Shown: positions 1 to 6,679 of the stretch, piece after piece
Layout: every line of letters starts with the position of its first letter
Numbering within the stretch: position 1 is the stretch's first letter
From: Verrucomicrobiia bacterium
Lineage (GTDB): Bacteria; Verrucomicrobiota; Verrucomicrobiae; Limisphaerales; UBA11358
Length of the DNA: 7,682 nucleotides
NCBI GenBank assembly: GCA_030042375.1
Contig: JASHZU010000152.1
Span: 1 to 7,682, forward strand
Reading direction: 5' to 3'
Translations under genes and position numbers: made by a program
Notes under the pieces: generated by a model
Told to the model about the DNA's origin: nothing
Databases searched by the model: none
Seen by the model: only the letters and a program-made list of their open reading frames with translations

Positions 1-1
1 C

Positions 2-1054
2 GGCGCCCAAAGTTTCGGGCCATTCGGAGAGATGTTTGGCGGGGACCAGCGGCGGGTCACTCTGGCTTCCGACCCAATCAGTGTCGAATCGCTGCCGTTG
101 CCGTCCCAAAATGTTCCGGCCAGTTTTAATGGCGCCATCGGTGACTATTCCATGGTCGTCACCGCCGGCCCGACCAACCTCGCCGTTGGCGATCCCATCA
201 CCGTGCGCGTGCAGATTTCCGGCCGGGGCGACCTCGATGCCCTGGCTCTGCCCAACCAGCCGGGCTGGAACGATTTCAAAATCTTTTCGCCCACCACGAA
301 AACCGCGCCCGGTGATGAGCTGGGGGATGAAGGCTCAAAAACATTTGAAGAAATTGTGACGCCCCAGGACGCCAATATCCGTGAATTACCCGCGTTTTCC
401 TTTTCGTATTTCAATCCTGATGACGGCAGCTATCACACCCTCACGCAGCCGGCCACGCCACTGACCGTATCAGCCGTGGCTGCAACACTACTGCCGACCA
501 TCGCCGGAATCAAGCCGGCCGCCAGCCAAAACCAGGTGCCGCAGGACATCGTCCCCATCCGGGAAAATCTGGGCACGCTGGCGCAAGCCTCGCCGCCGCT
601 GATTAGCCATCCGGCTTTTCTCGCCCTGCAAAGCCTTCCCGTTCTCGCTTTTCTCTCCGCCCTGGTCTGGCGCAGGCGCACGGACAACCTCGCGAACAAT
701 CCCCGGCTGCGCCGGCAACGCGCCGTGGAACAGCTCATCGCCGGTGGCATGGGCGACCTAAACAAATTTGCTTCAGAAAATAAATCAAATGAATTCTTTG
801 CCACGCTGTTCCGACTGCTGCAGGAACAGTTGGGCGAACGCCTCGATTGCCCGGCCTTTTCCATCACCGAAGCGGATGTTGACGAACGCCTGGTTGCGCT
901 TGGCGCCAAACCGGAGACGTTAAATTCACTGCGGGAATTGTTCCAGGCCTGCAACCAGGCGCGCTACGCACCCATCCAAACGTCCCAGGAACTTTCCGCG
1001 CTGGCGGCTAAATTTAAAAGCGTCGTCACCGAACTCCAAAATTTAAAAACATGA
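2..1054 (+). CDS. batD: BatD-like membrane protein, C-terminal part (5' end cut by window edge)
   Basis: The frame is open to the left edge, so this is a partial gene with about 350 codons visible. The ATG at 32 is an internal Met (context FGEMFGGDQRR), not a start. From that Met, residues 38-148 look like an extracytoplasmic beta-sandwich, with the BatD-type pattern 'VGDPITVRVQISGRGDL' and then 'LPAFSFSYFNPDDGSY'. A proline-rich linker follows, then one membrane helix at about 194-213 ending in WRRRTD, which predicts a cytoplasmic tail. The tail of about 125 residues is helical. BatD proteins are membrane-anchored members of MoxR/Bat gene clusters, with a proposed role in envelope stress or aerotolerance; their biochemistry is poorly defined. 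The stop overlaps the next ATG (ATGA at 1051-1054), so the two genes are probably translationally coupled. The family call rests on architecture, a few motifs and the neighbour, not on an alignment. Confidence 0.72.
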   Translation, partial: GAQSFGPFGEMFGGDQRRVTLASDPISVESLPLPSQNVPASFNGAIGDYSMVVTAGPTNLAVGDPITVRVQISGRGDLDALALPNQPGWNDFKIFSPTTKTAPGDELGDEGSKTFEEIVTPQDANIRELPAFSFSYFNPDDGSYHTLTQPATPLTVSAVAATLLPTIAGIKPAASQNQVPQDIVPIRENLGTLAQASPPLISHPAFLALQSLPVLAFLSALVWRRRTDNLANNPRLRRQRAVEQLIAGGMGDLNKFASENKSNEFFATLFRLLQEQLGERLDCPAFSITEADVDERLVALGAKPETLNSLRELFQACNQARYAPIQTSQELSALAAKFKSVVTELQNLKT

Positions 1055-1794
1055 AGCGCTGTTTTCTCATTTTATCCGCTCTGATTCTTTGCGCCGGGAC
1101 ACTGTTGGCGTCCGATGTGACGGCAAGTTTTTCGGACGCCAACCAGCTCTACTCCGCGGGAAAGTTTCCCCAGGCCGCCAAAAGCTATGAGGCCATTTTG
1201 AATTCCGGCGCAGTTTCGCCCAACTTGCTTTTCAATTATGGCAATGCAGAATTCAAATCGGGAAATTTAGGCCGCGCTATCGCCGCCTATCGCAGCGCCG
1301 CCCTGCTCGCCCCGCGCGATGCCGATGTCCGCGCCAATTTGGAGTTTGCCCGCAACCAGGTGCAGGGCGCCGGTTTTTCTCAAAGCCGCCCCGAAGCATG
1401 GCTCGGCGCATTGACGCTCAACGAATGGACCGTACTGGCGGTGATTACCTTCTGGCTCGCGTTCGGCCTCTTTGCCGCCATGCAAATCCGCCCCGCGCTG
1501 AAACCCGCCCTGCGCGGTGTGGCCCGTTTCATGGCGGTGGCCGCCGTCGGCCTGTGCGCGTGCCTTGGCGCCGCCGCAAATATCCATTTTTCCAGCCAGG
1601 TTGCCGTCGTTGTTTTACCGGATGCCATCGCCCGGAGCGGCCCGTTTAACGATGCCCAAAATGCCTTTGCCGTCCACGACGGCGCGGAACTGCCCGTTCT
1701 CGACCGGCATAATGGCTGGGTGCAGGTGAGCAACGGTGCCGGACGGATCGGCTGGATGCCGGATGCCCAGGTGGAAGTTTTGCCGTCTATTTAG
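1051..1794 (+). CDS. batE: BatE-like protein: signal peptide, TPRs, two membrane helices, SH3-like domain
   Basis: The 247-residue product starts with a signal-like segment (MKRC, then a hydrophobic run ending near LLASD, residue 22). Two TPR-like units follow at about 24-57 and 58-91, with 'NYGNAEFKSGNLGRAIAAY' typical of a TPR helix pair. Two membrane helices lie at about 124-146 and 156-176. The last 65 residues form a bacterial SH3-like domain, with the pattern 'GAELPVLDRHNGWVQV' and then 'GRIGWMP'. This order is that of BatE/TPR-SH3 proteins found beside batD. The TPRs and SH3 domain suggest a scaffold for protein contacts in the periplasm; no enzyme motif is visible. Translation probably depends on reinitiation from batD, since the ATGA overlap is not preceded by a Shine-Dalgarno sequence. 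Its 3' end overlaps the convergent glycosyltransferase gene by 8 bp. The BatE name is by architecture only. Confidence 0.75.
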   Translation: MKRCFLILSALILCAGTLLASDVTASFSDANQLYSAGKFPQAAKSYEAILNSGAVSPNLLFNYGNAEFKSGNLGRAIAAYRSAALLAPRDADVRANLEFARNQVQGAGFSQSRPEAWLGALTLNEWTVLAVITFWLAFGLFAAMQIRPALKPALRGVARFMAVAAVGLCACLGAAANIHFSSQVAVVVLPDAIARSGPFNDAQNAFAVHDGAELPVLDRHNGWVQVSNGAGRIGWMPDAQVEVLPSI

Positions 1795-2965
1795 CGGCCA
1801 ATTCCAACTCCCCACCCCGGCGCAAATGCATTTTTTGGCCGCGCCATTCCACGGTATTTCCTGAAAATGCCGCCGCCCAAATCGCCGTTTGCAATAAATC
1901 CTTCACCGGCACGAGCCAAAACGGGGTGGTTTGATGGGATTGAAGAAGCCGGCGCTGGAGACTTTGCGCCAGTGCGATGCGAATCAATATAAAAGCAATC
2001 GCCGTAAGCGGCGCACAGATTGTTTTGGTCGCGATGAGCGCGATGATGAACCATAGCAATGGCCAGAGTATCGCATTCGACAGGATGCTGAAAAAGTAAG
2101 AAACCGGACGGCTCACGCGAATCGTCCGCGCCCAGCGCAGTTGATGTTTCCAAACGGCCTTCCAGTTCATCGGCGCGTCCCAGCATTCCACGACGACAGG
2201 GCACAGGGCAATTTTGCCGCCGTTTTTCGCGATGCGGTTGCCGATTTGATAATCATCCGCCAGGCAATTGACAAATGCCTGAAAACCGCCCACGCCGGCC
2301 AGCGACTTTCGCCGTACCAGAATCGCCGCGCCCAGCGCAAAATCCAGCGGCCTTATCGTTCGCGCCTGCAACACATAGCTCCAAAAATCAACGTTGATGG
2401 CCACTGCTTCCCATTGCATCGCGACGGTTGTAGGATTGGCCAGCCGATAAAAACAATTGACCAGCGCGACTTTCGGTTCCTGCATCGGCGTGACAAAATT
2501 GCTTAAAAAATCGCGCGGCGCACGGACATCCGCATCACAAAAAAGTATCAGGTCGTGCTTCGCCGCCTTCTCCAGCTGGATAAGCTTTGAAACTTTGGAA
2601 TTAGGGCCGCGCGCTTCGCCACAAATAACCAGTTGCGCCTCCACCGCCGGATTTTTTTGAATCAGTTCCCGAACCACGCCGCAAACAGGATCCTCCACGT
2701 TCGCCACGCCAAAAAGAATCTGGAACGGACCAGCATAGCTTTGTTCGAACCAACTCTGGAGCGATTCCGCCGTTGTCGCGTCACAGCCTTTCAACGGCTT
2801 GAGGATCGAAATCGCGGGCGCAAACGCGGGATCGGCGATTCGCCGATGCAGAGGGAATTTTCGCGCGGCGACATATTGCCAAAGGCCGATGGCAAAGCTC
2901 AAACAAGCGAGCGCGGCAAAAATAGAATTTAAAAGAATCACCAGCCCAATGAAACGAAACTTCAA
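1787..2965 (-). CDS. Membrane glycosyltransferase, GT21/HpnI-like (ceramide or hopanoid glucosyltransferase type)
   Basis: The 392-residue product has an N-terminal membrane helix (about 5-32), a cytoplasmic GT-A domain and about three hydrophobic helices at the C-terminus (roughly 288-313, 314-336 and 348-368). The nucleotide-sugar glycosyltransferase motifs of the GT2/GT21 group are all present: 'ISILKPLKGCD' at 52-62, an acidic EDP at 91-93, the metal-binding DAD at 144-146 (CDADVRAP), 'LADDYQIG' at 235-242 carrying the candidate catalytic Asp, and QLRWARTIR at 275-283, matching the (Q/R)xxRW motif. This set characterises ceramide glucosyltransferases and the hopanoid enzyme HpnI, so the expected reaction is transfer of a sugar from a UDP-sugar to a membrane lipid. 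The exact sugar and lipid cannot be read from the sequence. The start is a TTG (2963-2965) overlapping the upstream GH42 stop as TTGA. No ATG occurs in frame near it, and the hydrophobic helix needs this start. No Shine-Dalgarno is visible, so coupled translation is likely. Confidence 0.85.
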   Translation of the reverse strand: MKFRFIGLVILLNSIFAALACLSFAIGLWQYVAARKFPLHRRIADPAFAPAISILKPLKGCDATTAESLQSWFEQSYAGPFQILFGVANVEDPVCGVVRELIQKNPAVEAQLVICGEARGPNSKVSKLIQLEKAAKHDLILFCDADVRAPRDFLSNFVTPMQEPKVALVNCFYRLANPTTVAMQWEAVAINVDFWSYVLQARTIRPLDFALGAAILVRRKSLAGVGGFQAFVNCLADDYQIGNRIAKNGGKIALCPVVVECWDAPMNWKAVWKHQLRWARTIRVSRPVSYFFSILSNAILWPLLWFIIALIATKTICAPLTAIAFILIRIALAQSLQRRLLQSHQTTPFWLVPVKDLLQTAIWAAAFSGNTVEWRGQKMHLRRGGELELAAK

Positions 2966-5031
2966 GCCGGAACGCCAGCGGTTTTGACTTCCGGATGCTC
3001 GTCCAAAACCAGAACCCCGTGCGGCGGCAAATCGTAATTGCCGGAGAATGTGTTCCCCGTCAGGAAATCATGCATCGGCTTGTAGAATTGGACTCGCACC
3101 GGCGAATTCTGGTAGTTCAACAGGAAAAAAACGCGCGTGCCTTCTTTTTCCCTCATGCTCACTTCGATGCCTTCCGGTACTTTCAACAGCGGTTGCAGGC
3201 TGCACAACTGCCGCAGCCAGCCAATCAGGTCATTATAAAAATGCTGGTGGCTCATCGTGCCGATATAAATCGCTTTGCCCAGGCCAAAAGTATTCATCGT
3301 GACCGCCGGCCGGCCCGCATAAAAATCTTTCGCGAAAACCGCCAGCACCTGGCAGCTTTTTGGCTCAATAATATCGCACCAGATTTTGGCCGGATGCAAA
3401 TGGCTCGTGGGGAATGTCCCCTTAAACGTAAGATGATTTTCATCCGTCGGCGATAGCGGGTCCAATTCGAGGACCTCCAGGCCGAACAAATCCGTCAGGT
3501 TGCCCGGATACGCTGACGCCGGCGAGATGTGGTTTTGGTTCACCAGGCCCGTGTTGAACGTGCTGACCAGCGTACCGCCGTTTTGGACGTACAATTTCAA
3601 GCGGTCGCAATCCGCGTCGTTCAACAATTGCATGGACGGCGCAAAAACGATTTTGTATCTGCTCAGGTCATCCGTCGGGCGCGCAAAATCCACCTGGATG
3701 TTCCGGTCATGTAGCGCGTTGTAGATGAGCTGGATATGGTCGCGCAGGCAAAAATAATTGCTGGGCTGGATCGGCTGCTGCAACGCCCATTCGTTGTCGT
3801 GCGTGTAAAGAATACAAACATCCGCGGCCACCTTGGTGTCCTTGATGGCCGGCGCCAGCAGCTTCAATTCCTCGCCCACCTGGCTGATTTCCTTGAGGAC
3901 ACGGCTGCTCTCCATGCTGGCGCGCAAAATCCCCGTGCGGAATTTTTCCGGGCCGATCCGCGGGGTGTGCCAGCGGAAGAAAAGGATCCCGCTCGCGCCG
4001 CGCGAAATCATCTGGTACGTGAACAACCGCATCACACCCGGGCGTATGGCCGACTTGGCTTCCTGCCAGTCCGCCTGCCCGGCTTTCTGTTCCATCGCCC
4101 AAAAACCGCAATCGCCGTCAGGCGTATTGATGTCTGTCTTCTTGAGCGAGCGCAACATGTCGATGTCGCAGGCCAGCTCGGAAACCTTCGAGCGCAGCGC
4201 CACGTTGCTTTCCACGGACACGAAATCCACCGCCTCGGCCATGTCAAAATGGTCATACTTGCGGAAGAAGGCGCGCATCGTGACCGTCACGGGTTGCGAA
4301 CAATGTTCGCGCAAAATTTCCGCCTGCATTTTGACGAATTGCACCATCGTATCGCTGCTGAAGCGGTTCCAATCAAGCAGCAGCGCGGGGTTGTGTATTG
4401 CGGGAGTGTGCATGGGCATGGGAACATCATCAAAGGACGTGACCGTCTGCCCCCAGAAACTCAGGCCCAAAAGCTCGTTCAATTGCTCGACCGTTTTGTA
4501 TTTGGCCTGCAGCCACAAATGCCATTCCTCGCGCGTGGCTTCGTTGAATGAAAATTCCGTGTCATTGCCGCCGATGGCATTGTCAATCTGCCAGGCAATC
4601 AATTGCGGATGATCACCCAGCGCCTGGGCCATGGCGGTGACGATGCGCTTCGAATATTCCCAGAAAATATCGCTGCTCAAACACGCCGCACGGCGCGTGC
4701 CCTCGTGTTTGACAAGGCCTTGTTCATCCACCGGGAGGATTTCCGGATGTTTGCGCGCCAGCCAGATGGGCGGCGCAGCCGTGGGCGTGCCCAGGACCAC
4801 CTTGATGCCGTATTGCCCCATGACATCCATCACGCGGCGCAACCAGTCAAAATCGTATTTGCCTTCCTCCGGCTCGCACAGGCCCCAGGTGAATTCCCCG
4901 ATACGAGCCACATTAAAACCGGCTTTGGCCATCAGTTCCGCATCTTGTTCCCAAGCCGCCTCGGGATGGTCGGCGTCACCGCCATAAGGAAAGACACAAT
5001 GCTCGGGATAATAATCAACGCCAAAATACAT
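2962..5031 (-). CDS. GH42 beta-galactosidase-family protein with altered acid/base site
   Basis: The 689-residue product has full GH42 length and order: a TIM barrel (about 1-390), a Rossmann-like trimerisation domain (about 400-610) and a small C-terminal beta domain (about 615-680). The N-terminus 'MYFGVDYYPEHC' and the segment 'GFNVARIGEFTWGLCEPEEG' are classic GH42. The nucleophile motif is intact (FWAMEQKAGQADW, candidate E314), as is 'GILFFRWHTPRIGPEKF'. At the acid/base position the family has NEYG, but this protein reads WQIDNAIGG, with Ala at residue 152 (codon GCC, 4576-4578). The CxCxxC zinc cluster seen after this motif in some GH42 enzymes is also absent. GH42 enzymes hydrolyse terminal beta-galactosides, but activity here is uncertain. 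There is no signal peptide, so it is predicted cytoplasmic. An AAGG lies 10 bases before the ATG, a weak ribosome site. It is the first gene of a two-gene unit with the glycosyltransferase and diverges from mlaE. Confidence 0.9.
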   Translation of the reverse strand: MYFGVDYYPEHCVFPYGGDADHPEAAWEQDAELMAKAGFNVARIGEFTWGLCEPEEGKYDFDWLRRVMDVMGQYGIKVVLGTPTAAPPIWLARKHPEILPVDEQGLVKHEGTRRAACLSSDIFWEYSKRIVTAMAQALGDHPQLIAWQIDNAIGGNDTEFSFNEATREEWHLWLQAKYKTVEQLNELLGLSFWGQTVTSFDDVPMPMHTPAIHNPALLLDWNRFSSDTMVQFVKMQAEILREHCSQPVTVTMRAFFRKYDHFDMAEAVDFVSVESNVALRSKVSELACDIDMLRSLKKTDINTPDGDCGFWAMEQKAGQADWQEAKSAIRPGVMRLFTYQMISRGASGILFFRWHTPRIGPEKFRTGILRASMESSRVLKEISQVGEELKLLAPAIKDTKVAADVCILYTHDNEWALQQPIQPSNYFCLRDHIQLIYNALHDRNIQVDFARPTDDLSRYKIVFAPSMQLLNDADCDRLKLYVQNGGTLVSTFNTGLVNQNHISPASAYPGNLTDLFGLEVLELDPLSPTDENHLTFKGTFPTSHLHPAKIWCDIIEPKSCQVLAVFAKDFYAGRPAVTMNTFGLGKAIYIGTMSHQHFYNDLIGWLRQLCSLQPLLKVPEGIEVSMREKEGTRVFFLLNYQNSPVRVQFYKPMHDFLTGNTFSGNYDLPPHGVLVLDEHPEVKTAGVPA

Positions 5032-5052
5032 AGGTTTTGCGCCTTATTTTGT

Positions 5053-5085
5053 GTTTAACGTTCCGGCTACCGCAAAACGTTAAAC
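5053..5085. promoter_or_regulatory. Perfect 10-bp inverted repeat, candidate operator
   Basis: GTTTAACGTT at 5053-5062 is the exact reverse complement of AACGTTAAAC at 5076-5085, with a 13-bp spacer. The flanks also partly mirror each other, with a T-rich run on the left and an A-rich run on the right. The element lies 22-54 bp upstream of the GH42 start and 82-114 bp upstream of mlaE. Centre-to-centre spacing of the arms is 23 bp, about two helical turns, which suits a dimeric regulator. No T-tract follows the stem directly on either strand, so it is a poor intrinsic terminator. The regulator is not in the window, so the operator call is inference. Confidence 0.5.
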
Positions 5086-5160
5086 GAAAAAGTCGCATCC
5101 CGCAATCTAAAACTGCAAAAAGGAATTGCTAGAAGCGCGCAGCGCGGTTAACAGTGTACC

Positions 5161-5164
5161 GGAG
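5161..5164 (+). promoter_or_regulatory. GGAG ribosome site unusually close to the mlaE start
   Basis: GGAG ends only two bases before the chosen ATG at 5167. A second in-frame ATG at 5188 has an AGGAG (5181-5185) equally close, and the GTG at 5191 would have five bases between it and that AGGAG. I keep 5167 because residues 2-8 (FENVGEM) resemble the conserved N-terminus of MlaE proteins. An in-frame TAA at 5149-5151 rules out any earlier start. Confidence 0.35.
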
Positions 5165-5166
5165 AT

Positions 5167-5904
5167 ATGTTTGAGAATGTAGGAGAAATGGTGTTGCTGT
5201 TCTGGAGGACCCTGCTGGCTTTGCCGTCTGCGTGGCGTCAGCGGCAAAAGGTTTTTGACCAGTTCTTTGAAATCGGCAACGCGAGCTTGCTCATGGTCTG
5301 CGTCCTTTCCTTTTTCATCGGTGCCGTCCTCGCCCTCCAAACCGGCCCTGTCCTGGTGCAACGCAGCTTCGCCAGCGCCGTCGGCGGCATCGTCGGTTAC
5401 GCCGTTGCCAAGGAAATGGCGCCCGTGATGATGGCGATTTTAATCGCCGGGCGCATCGGCTCGGCCATGACCGCCGAAATTGGTTCCATGCGCGTCTACC
5501 AGGAAATCGACGCACTGCGCACCATGAACATCAACCCCATTCATTACCTCGTTTTGCCCCGGATGCTGGCCCTGTCCATTGCGCTGCCCATGCTGGTGGT
5601 TTTTGCCATCCTCGTCGGCTGGTTCGGCGGCGCAGTCGTTTGCGAAATGAACAATCAAATCGGCATTCCTTTCCAGGCGTTCTATTCCGGCTTGCGCGAC
5701 ATCGTCAAAGTCCGGGACGTCGCCAATGGTGTTTTTAAAGCTTTCTGTTTTGCCCTCATCATCGGCATCGTTTCCTGTCACCAGGGCCTGATTACCATCG
5801 GCGGCCCGCGCGGCATCGGCCGCTCCGTCACCAAAGCCGTCGTCAATTCCATCGTGCTCATCGTGATTTTTGATTACCTCCTCACCCGGATTCTTTTGAA
5901 ATGA
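5167..5904 (+). CDS. mlaE: MlaE-family ABC transporter permease (lipid transport)
   Basis: The 245-residue product has the usual length of MlaE and its hydrophobic pattern: an amphipathic N-terminal helix (about 8-35) and membrane segments at about 40-60, 85-100, 128-152, 190-212 and 222-243. The MlaE signature is complete at about 83-116 (EMAPVMMAILIAGRIGS, then AEIGSMRVYQEIDAL), as is the C-terminal 'GGPRGIGRSVTKAVV'. In the known system two MlaE subunits form the inner-membrane core, which works with MlaF ATPases and an MlaD hexamer to move phospholipids between inner and outer membranes. It is the first gene of the mlaE-mlaF-mlaD unit, and its stop overlaps the mlaF start as ATGA (5901-5904). 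The substrate and direction of transport cannot be read from sequence. The start has two closely spaced alternatives. Confidence 0.94.
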   Translation: MFENVGEMVLLFWRTLLALPSAWRQRQKVFDQFFEIGNASLLMVCVLSFFIGAVLALQTGPVLVQRSFASAVGGIVGYAVAKEMAPVMMAILIAGRIGSAMTAEIGSMRVYQEIDALRTMNINPIHYLVLPRMLALSIALPMLVVFAILVGWFGGAVVCEMNNQIGIPFQAFYSGLRDIVKVRDVANGVFKAFCFALIIGIVSCHQGLITIGGPRGIGRSVTKAVVNSIVLIVIFDYLLTRILLK

Positions 5905-6668
5905 ACGACGCGGACAATAACAACAACCATTGTGGCGTCAGCTTGCAGGTGCACGGCCTGCACAAAAGTTTTGATTCCCAGGAAGTGCTTAAAGGCATTG
6001 ATTTCGACGTCAAACCGGGCGAAATCTTCGTCATCATGGGCCCCAGCGGCAGCGGCAAAAGCGTCCTGCTCAAGCATCTCATCGGACTGGAACCGCCCGA
6101 TTCCGGCGAAATCCTCATCAACGGGGAGACCATTGAAGCCGCCCAGGCCGGGGAGAAATATCGCCTCGCCATGGTTTTTCAATCCGGCGCGCTCCTCAAT
6201 TCCCTCACCGTTGGCGAAAACGTGGGACTTTACCTCTCCGAACACCGCCTGAAATCGCCCGAGGAAATCCAAAAAATCGTTTCCGAAAAGCTCCACGACG
6301 TCGGCCTGGCCGATGCCGCCGATAAAACGCCCGCCGAACTTTCCGGCGGCATGAAAAAACGCGCCGCCATCGCCCGCGCCCTCGTCATCGAGCCGCAATT
6401 GATTCTCTATGACGAGCCGACGAGCGAGCTCGACCCCCTTTCCGCCGTTGTCATCGGCGAGGAAATTCTCAAGCTTAAGCATCGCATCGGCGTCACCTCC
6501 CTGGTCGTCTCGCATGACCGCGACCTGGCCTTTGGCATCGCCGACCGCATCGCTTTTATCACCGAAGGCCGCATCATGAGTATTGCCACGCCGGAAGAAA
6601 TGCGGCGTTCCACCGACCCGGTCATCAAGAAATTTTTGTGCGCCGATTTTAAACCTGAATCCAAATGA
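5901..6668 (+). CDS. mlaF: MlaF-family ABC transporter ATPase
   Basis: The 255-residue product is a single ABC nucleotide-binding domain with all core motifs: Walker A GPSGSGKS at 47-54, Q-loop Gln94 in MVFQSGAL, signature LSGGMKKR at 147-154, Walker B LILYDEP at 167-173, and H-loop His205 in VVSHDRD. The 'FQSGALLNSLTVGENV' stretch and the 'FGIADRIAFITEGRI' ending are characteristic of MlaF rather than of other importer ATPases. The D-loop reads SELDP, where SGLDP or AGLDP is common. It would power MlaE at the inner membrane by ATP hydrolysis. The first ten residues are an Asn/Asp-rich leader of no known role. Its ATG overlaps the mlaE stop, and its own stop overlaps the ATG of a four-codon ORF that leads into mlaD. 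Confidence 0.95.
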   Translation: MNDADNNNNHCGVSLQVHGLHKSFDSQEVLKGIDFDVKPGEIFVIMGPSGSGKSVLLKHLIGLEPPDSGEILINGETIEAAQAGEKYRLAMVFQSGALLNSLTVGENVGLYLSEHRLKSPEEIQKIVSEKLHDVGLADAADKTPAELSGGMKKRAAIARALVIEPQLILYDEPTSELDPLSAVVIGEEILKLKHRIGVTSLVVSHDRDLAFGIADRIAFITEGRIMSIATPEEMRRSTDPVIKKFLCADFKPESK

Positions 6669-6679
6669 AAAATCTATGA
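6665..6679 (+). promoter_or_regulatory. Four-codon coupling ORF (MKNL) between mlaF and mlaD
   Basis: ATG at 6665 overlaps the mlaF stop as ATGA and reads AAA AAT CTA before TGA at 6677-6679. That TGA in turn overlaps the mlaD ATG at 6676, again as ATGA. The mini-ORF results from an 11-bp imperfect tandem duplication: ATGAAAAATCT (6665-6675) and ATGAAAAATTC (6676-6686). A ribosome could pass from mlaF to mlaD by two reinitiation steps. No strong Shine-Dalgarno precedes mlaD. That it is translated is inference. Confidence 0.45.

Larger units (their letters stand above)
5032..5166. promoter_or_regulatory. Divergent intergenic region between GH42 and mlaE operons
   Basis: This 135-bp AT-richer spacer separates two divergent start codons and must contain the promoters of both operons, unless mlaE is transcribed from elsewhere. 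It holds a perfect 10-bp inverted repeat, listed separately. It also holds an odd-centred palindrome, CGCGCAGCGCG, at 5136-5146 followed by GTTAAC at 5147-5152. I could not find a convincing -35/-10 pair in either direction; a TGCTAGAAG at 5127-5135 is only a weak extended -10 candidate for mlaE. Confidence 0.5.

Noticed and set aside
917..924. ACGTTAAA inside batD, resembling one arm of the divergent palindrome
   Set aside because: It is a single partial half-site within coding sequence with no partner arm, as expected by chance.
3736..4612. Two overlapping + strand open frames of 271 and 259 codons opposite the GH42 gene
   Set aside because: They are antisense shadows of a well-supported GH42 gene. 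Their composition is unusual (His/Arg-rich or Ser/Cys-rich), and no start signal or family motif was seen.
5053..5085. Inverted repeat as an intrinsic terminator
   Set aside because: The stem is AT-rich and has no T-tract immediately after it on either strand. It sits upstream of both divergent genes rather than after any gene.
5136..5152. CGCGCAGCGCG palindrome followed by GTTAAC as a second operator
   Set aside because: It is short and made of simple GC alternation, so chance is a good explanation. I noted it in the spacer entry but do not call it a site.
6583..6675. 31-residue N-terminal extension of MlaD
   Set aside because: The extension is mlaF coding sequence read in another frame. 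The MlaD anchor begins right after the ATG at 6676, which matches the family's usual start.
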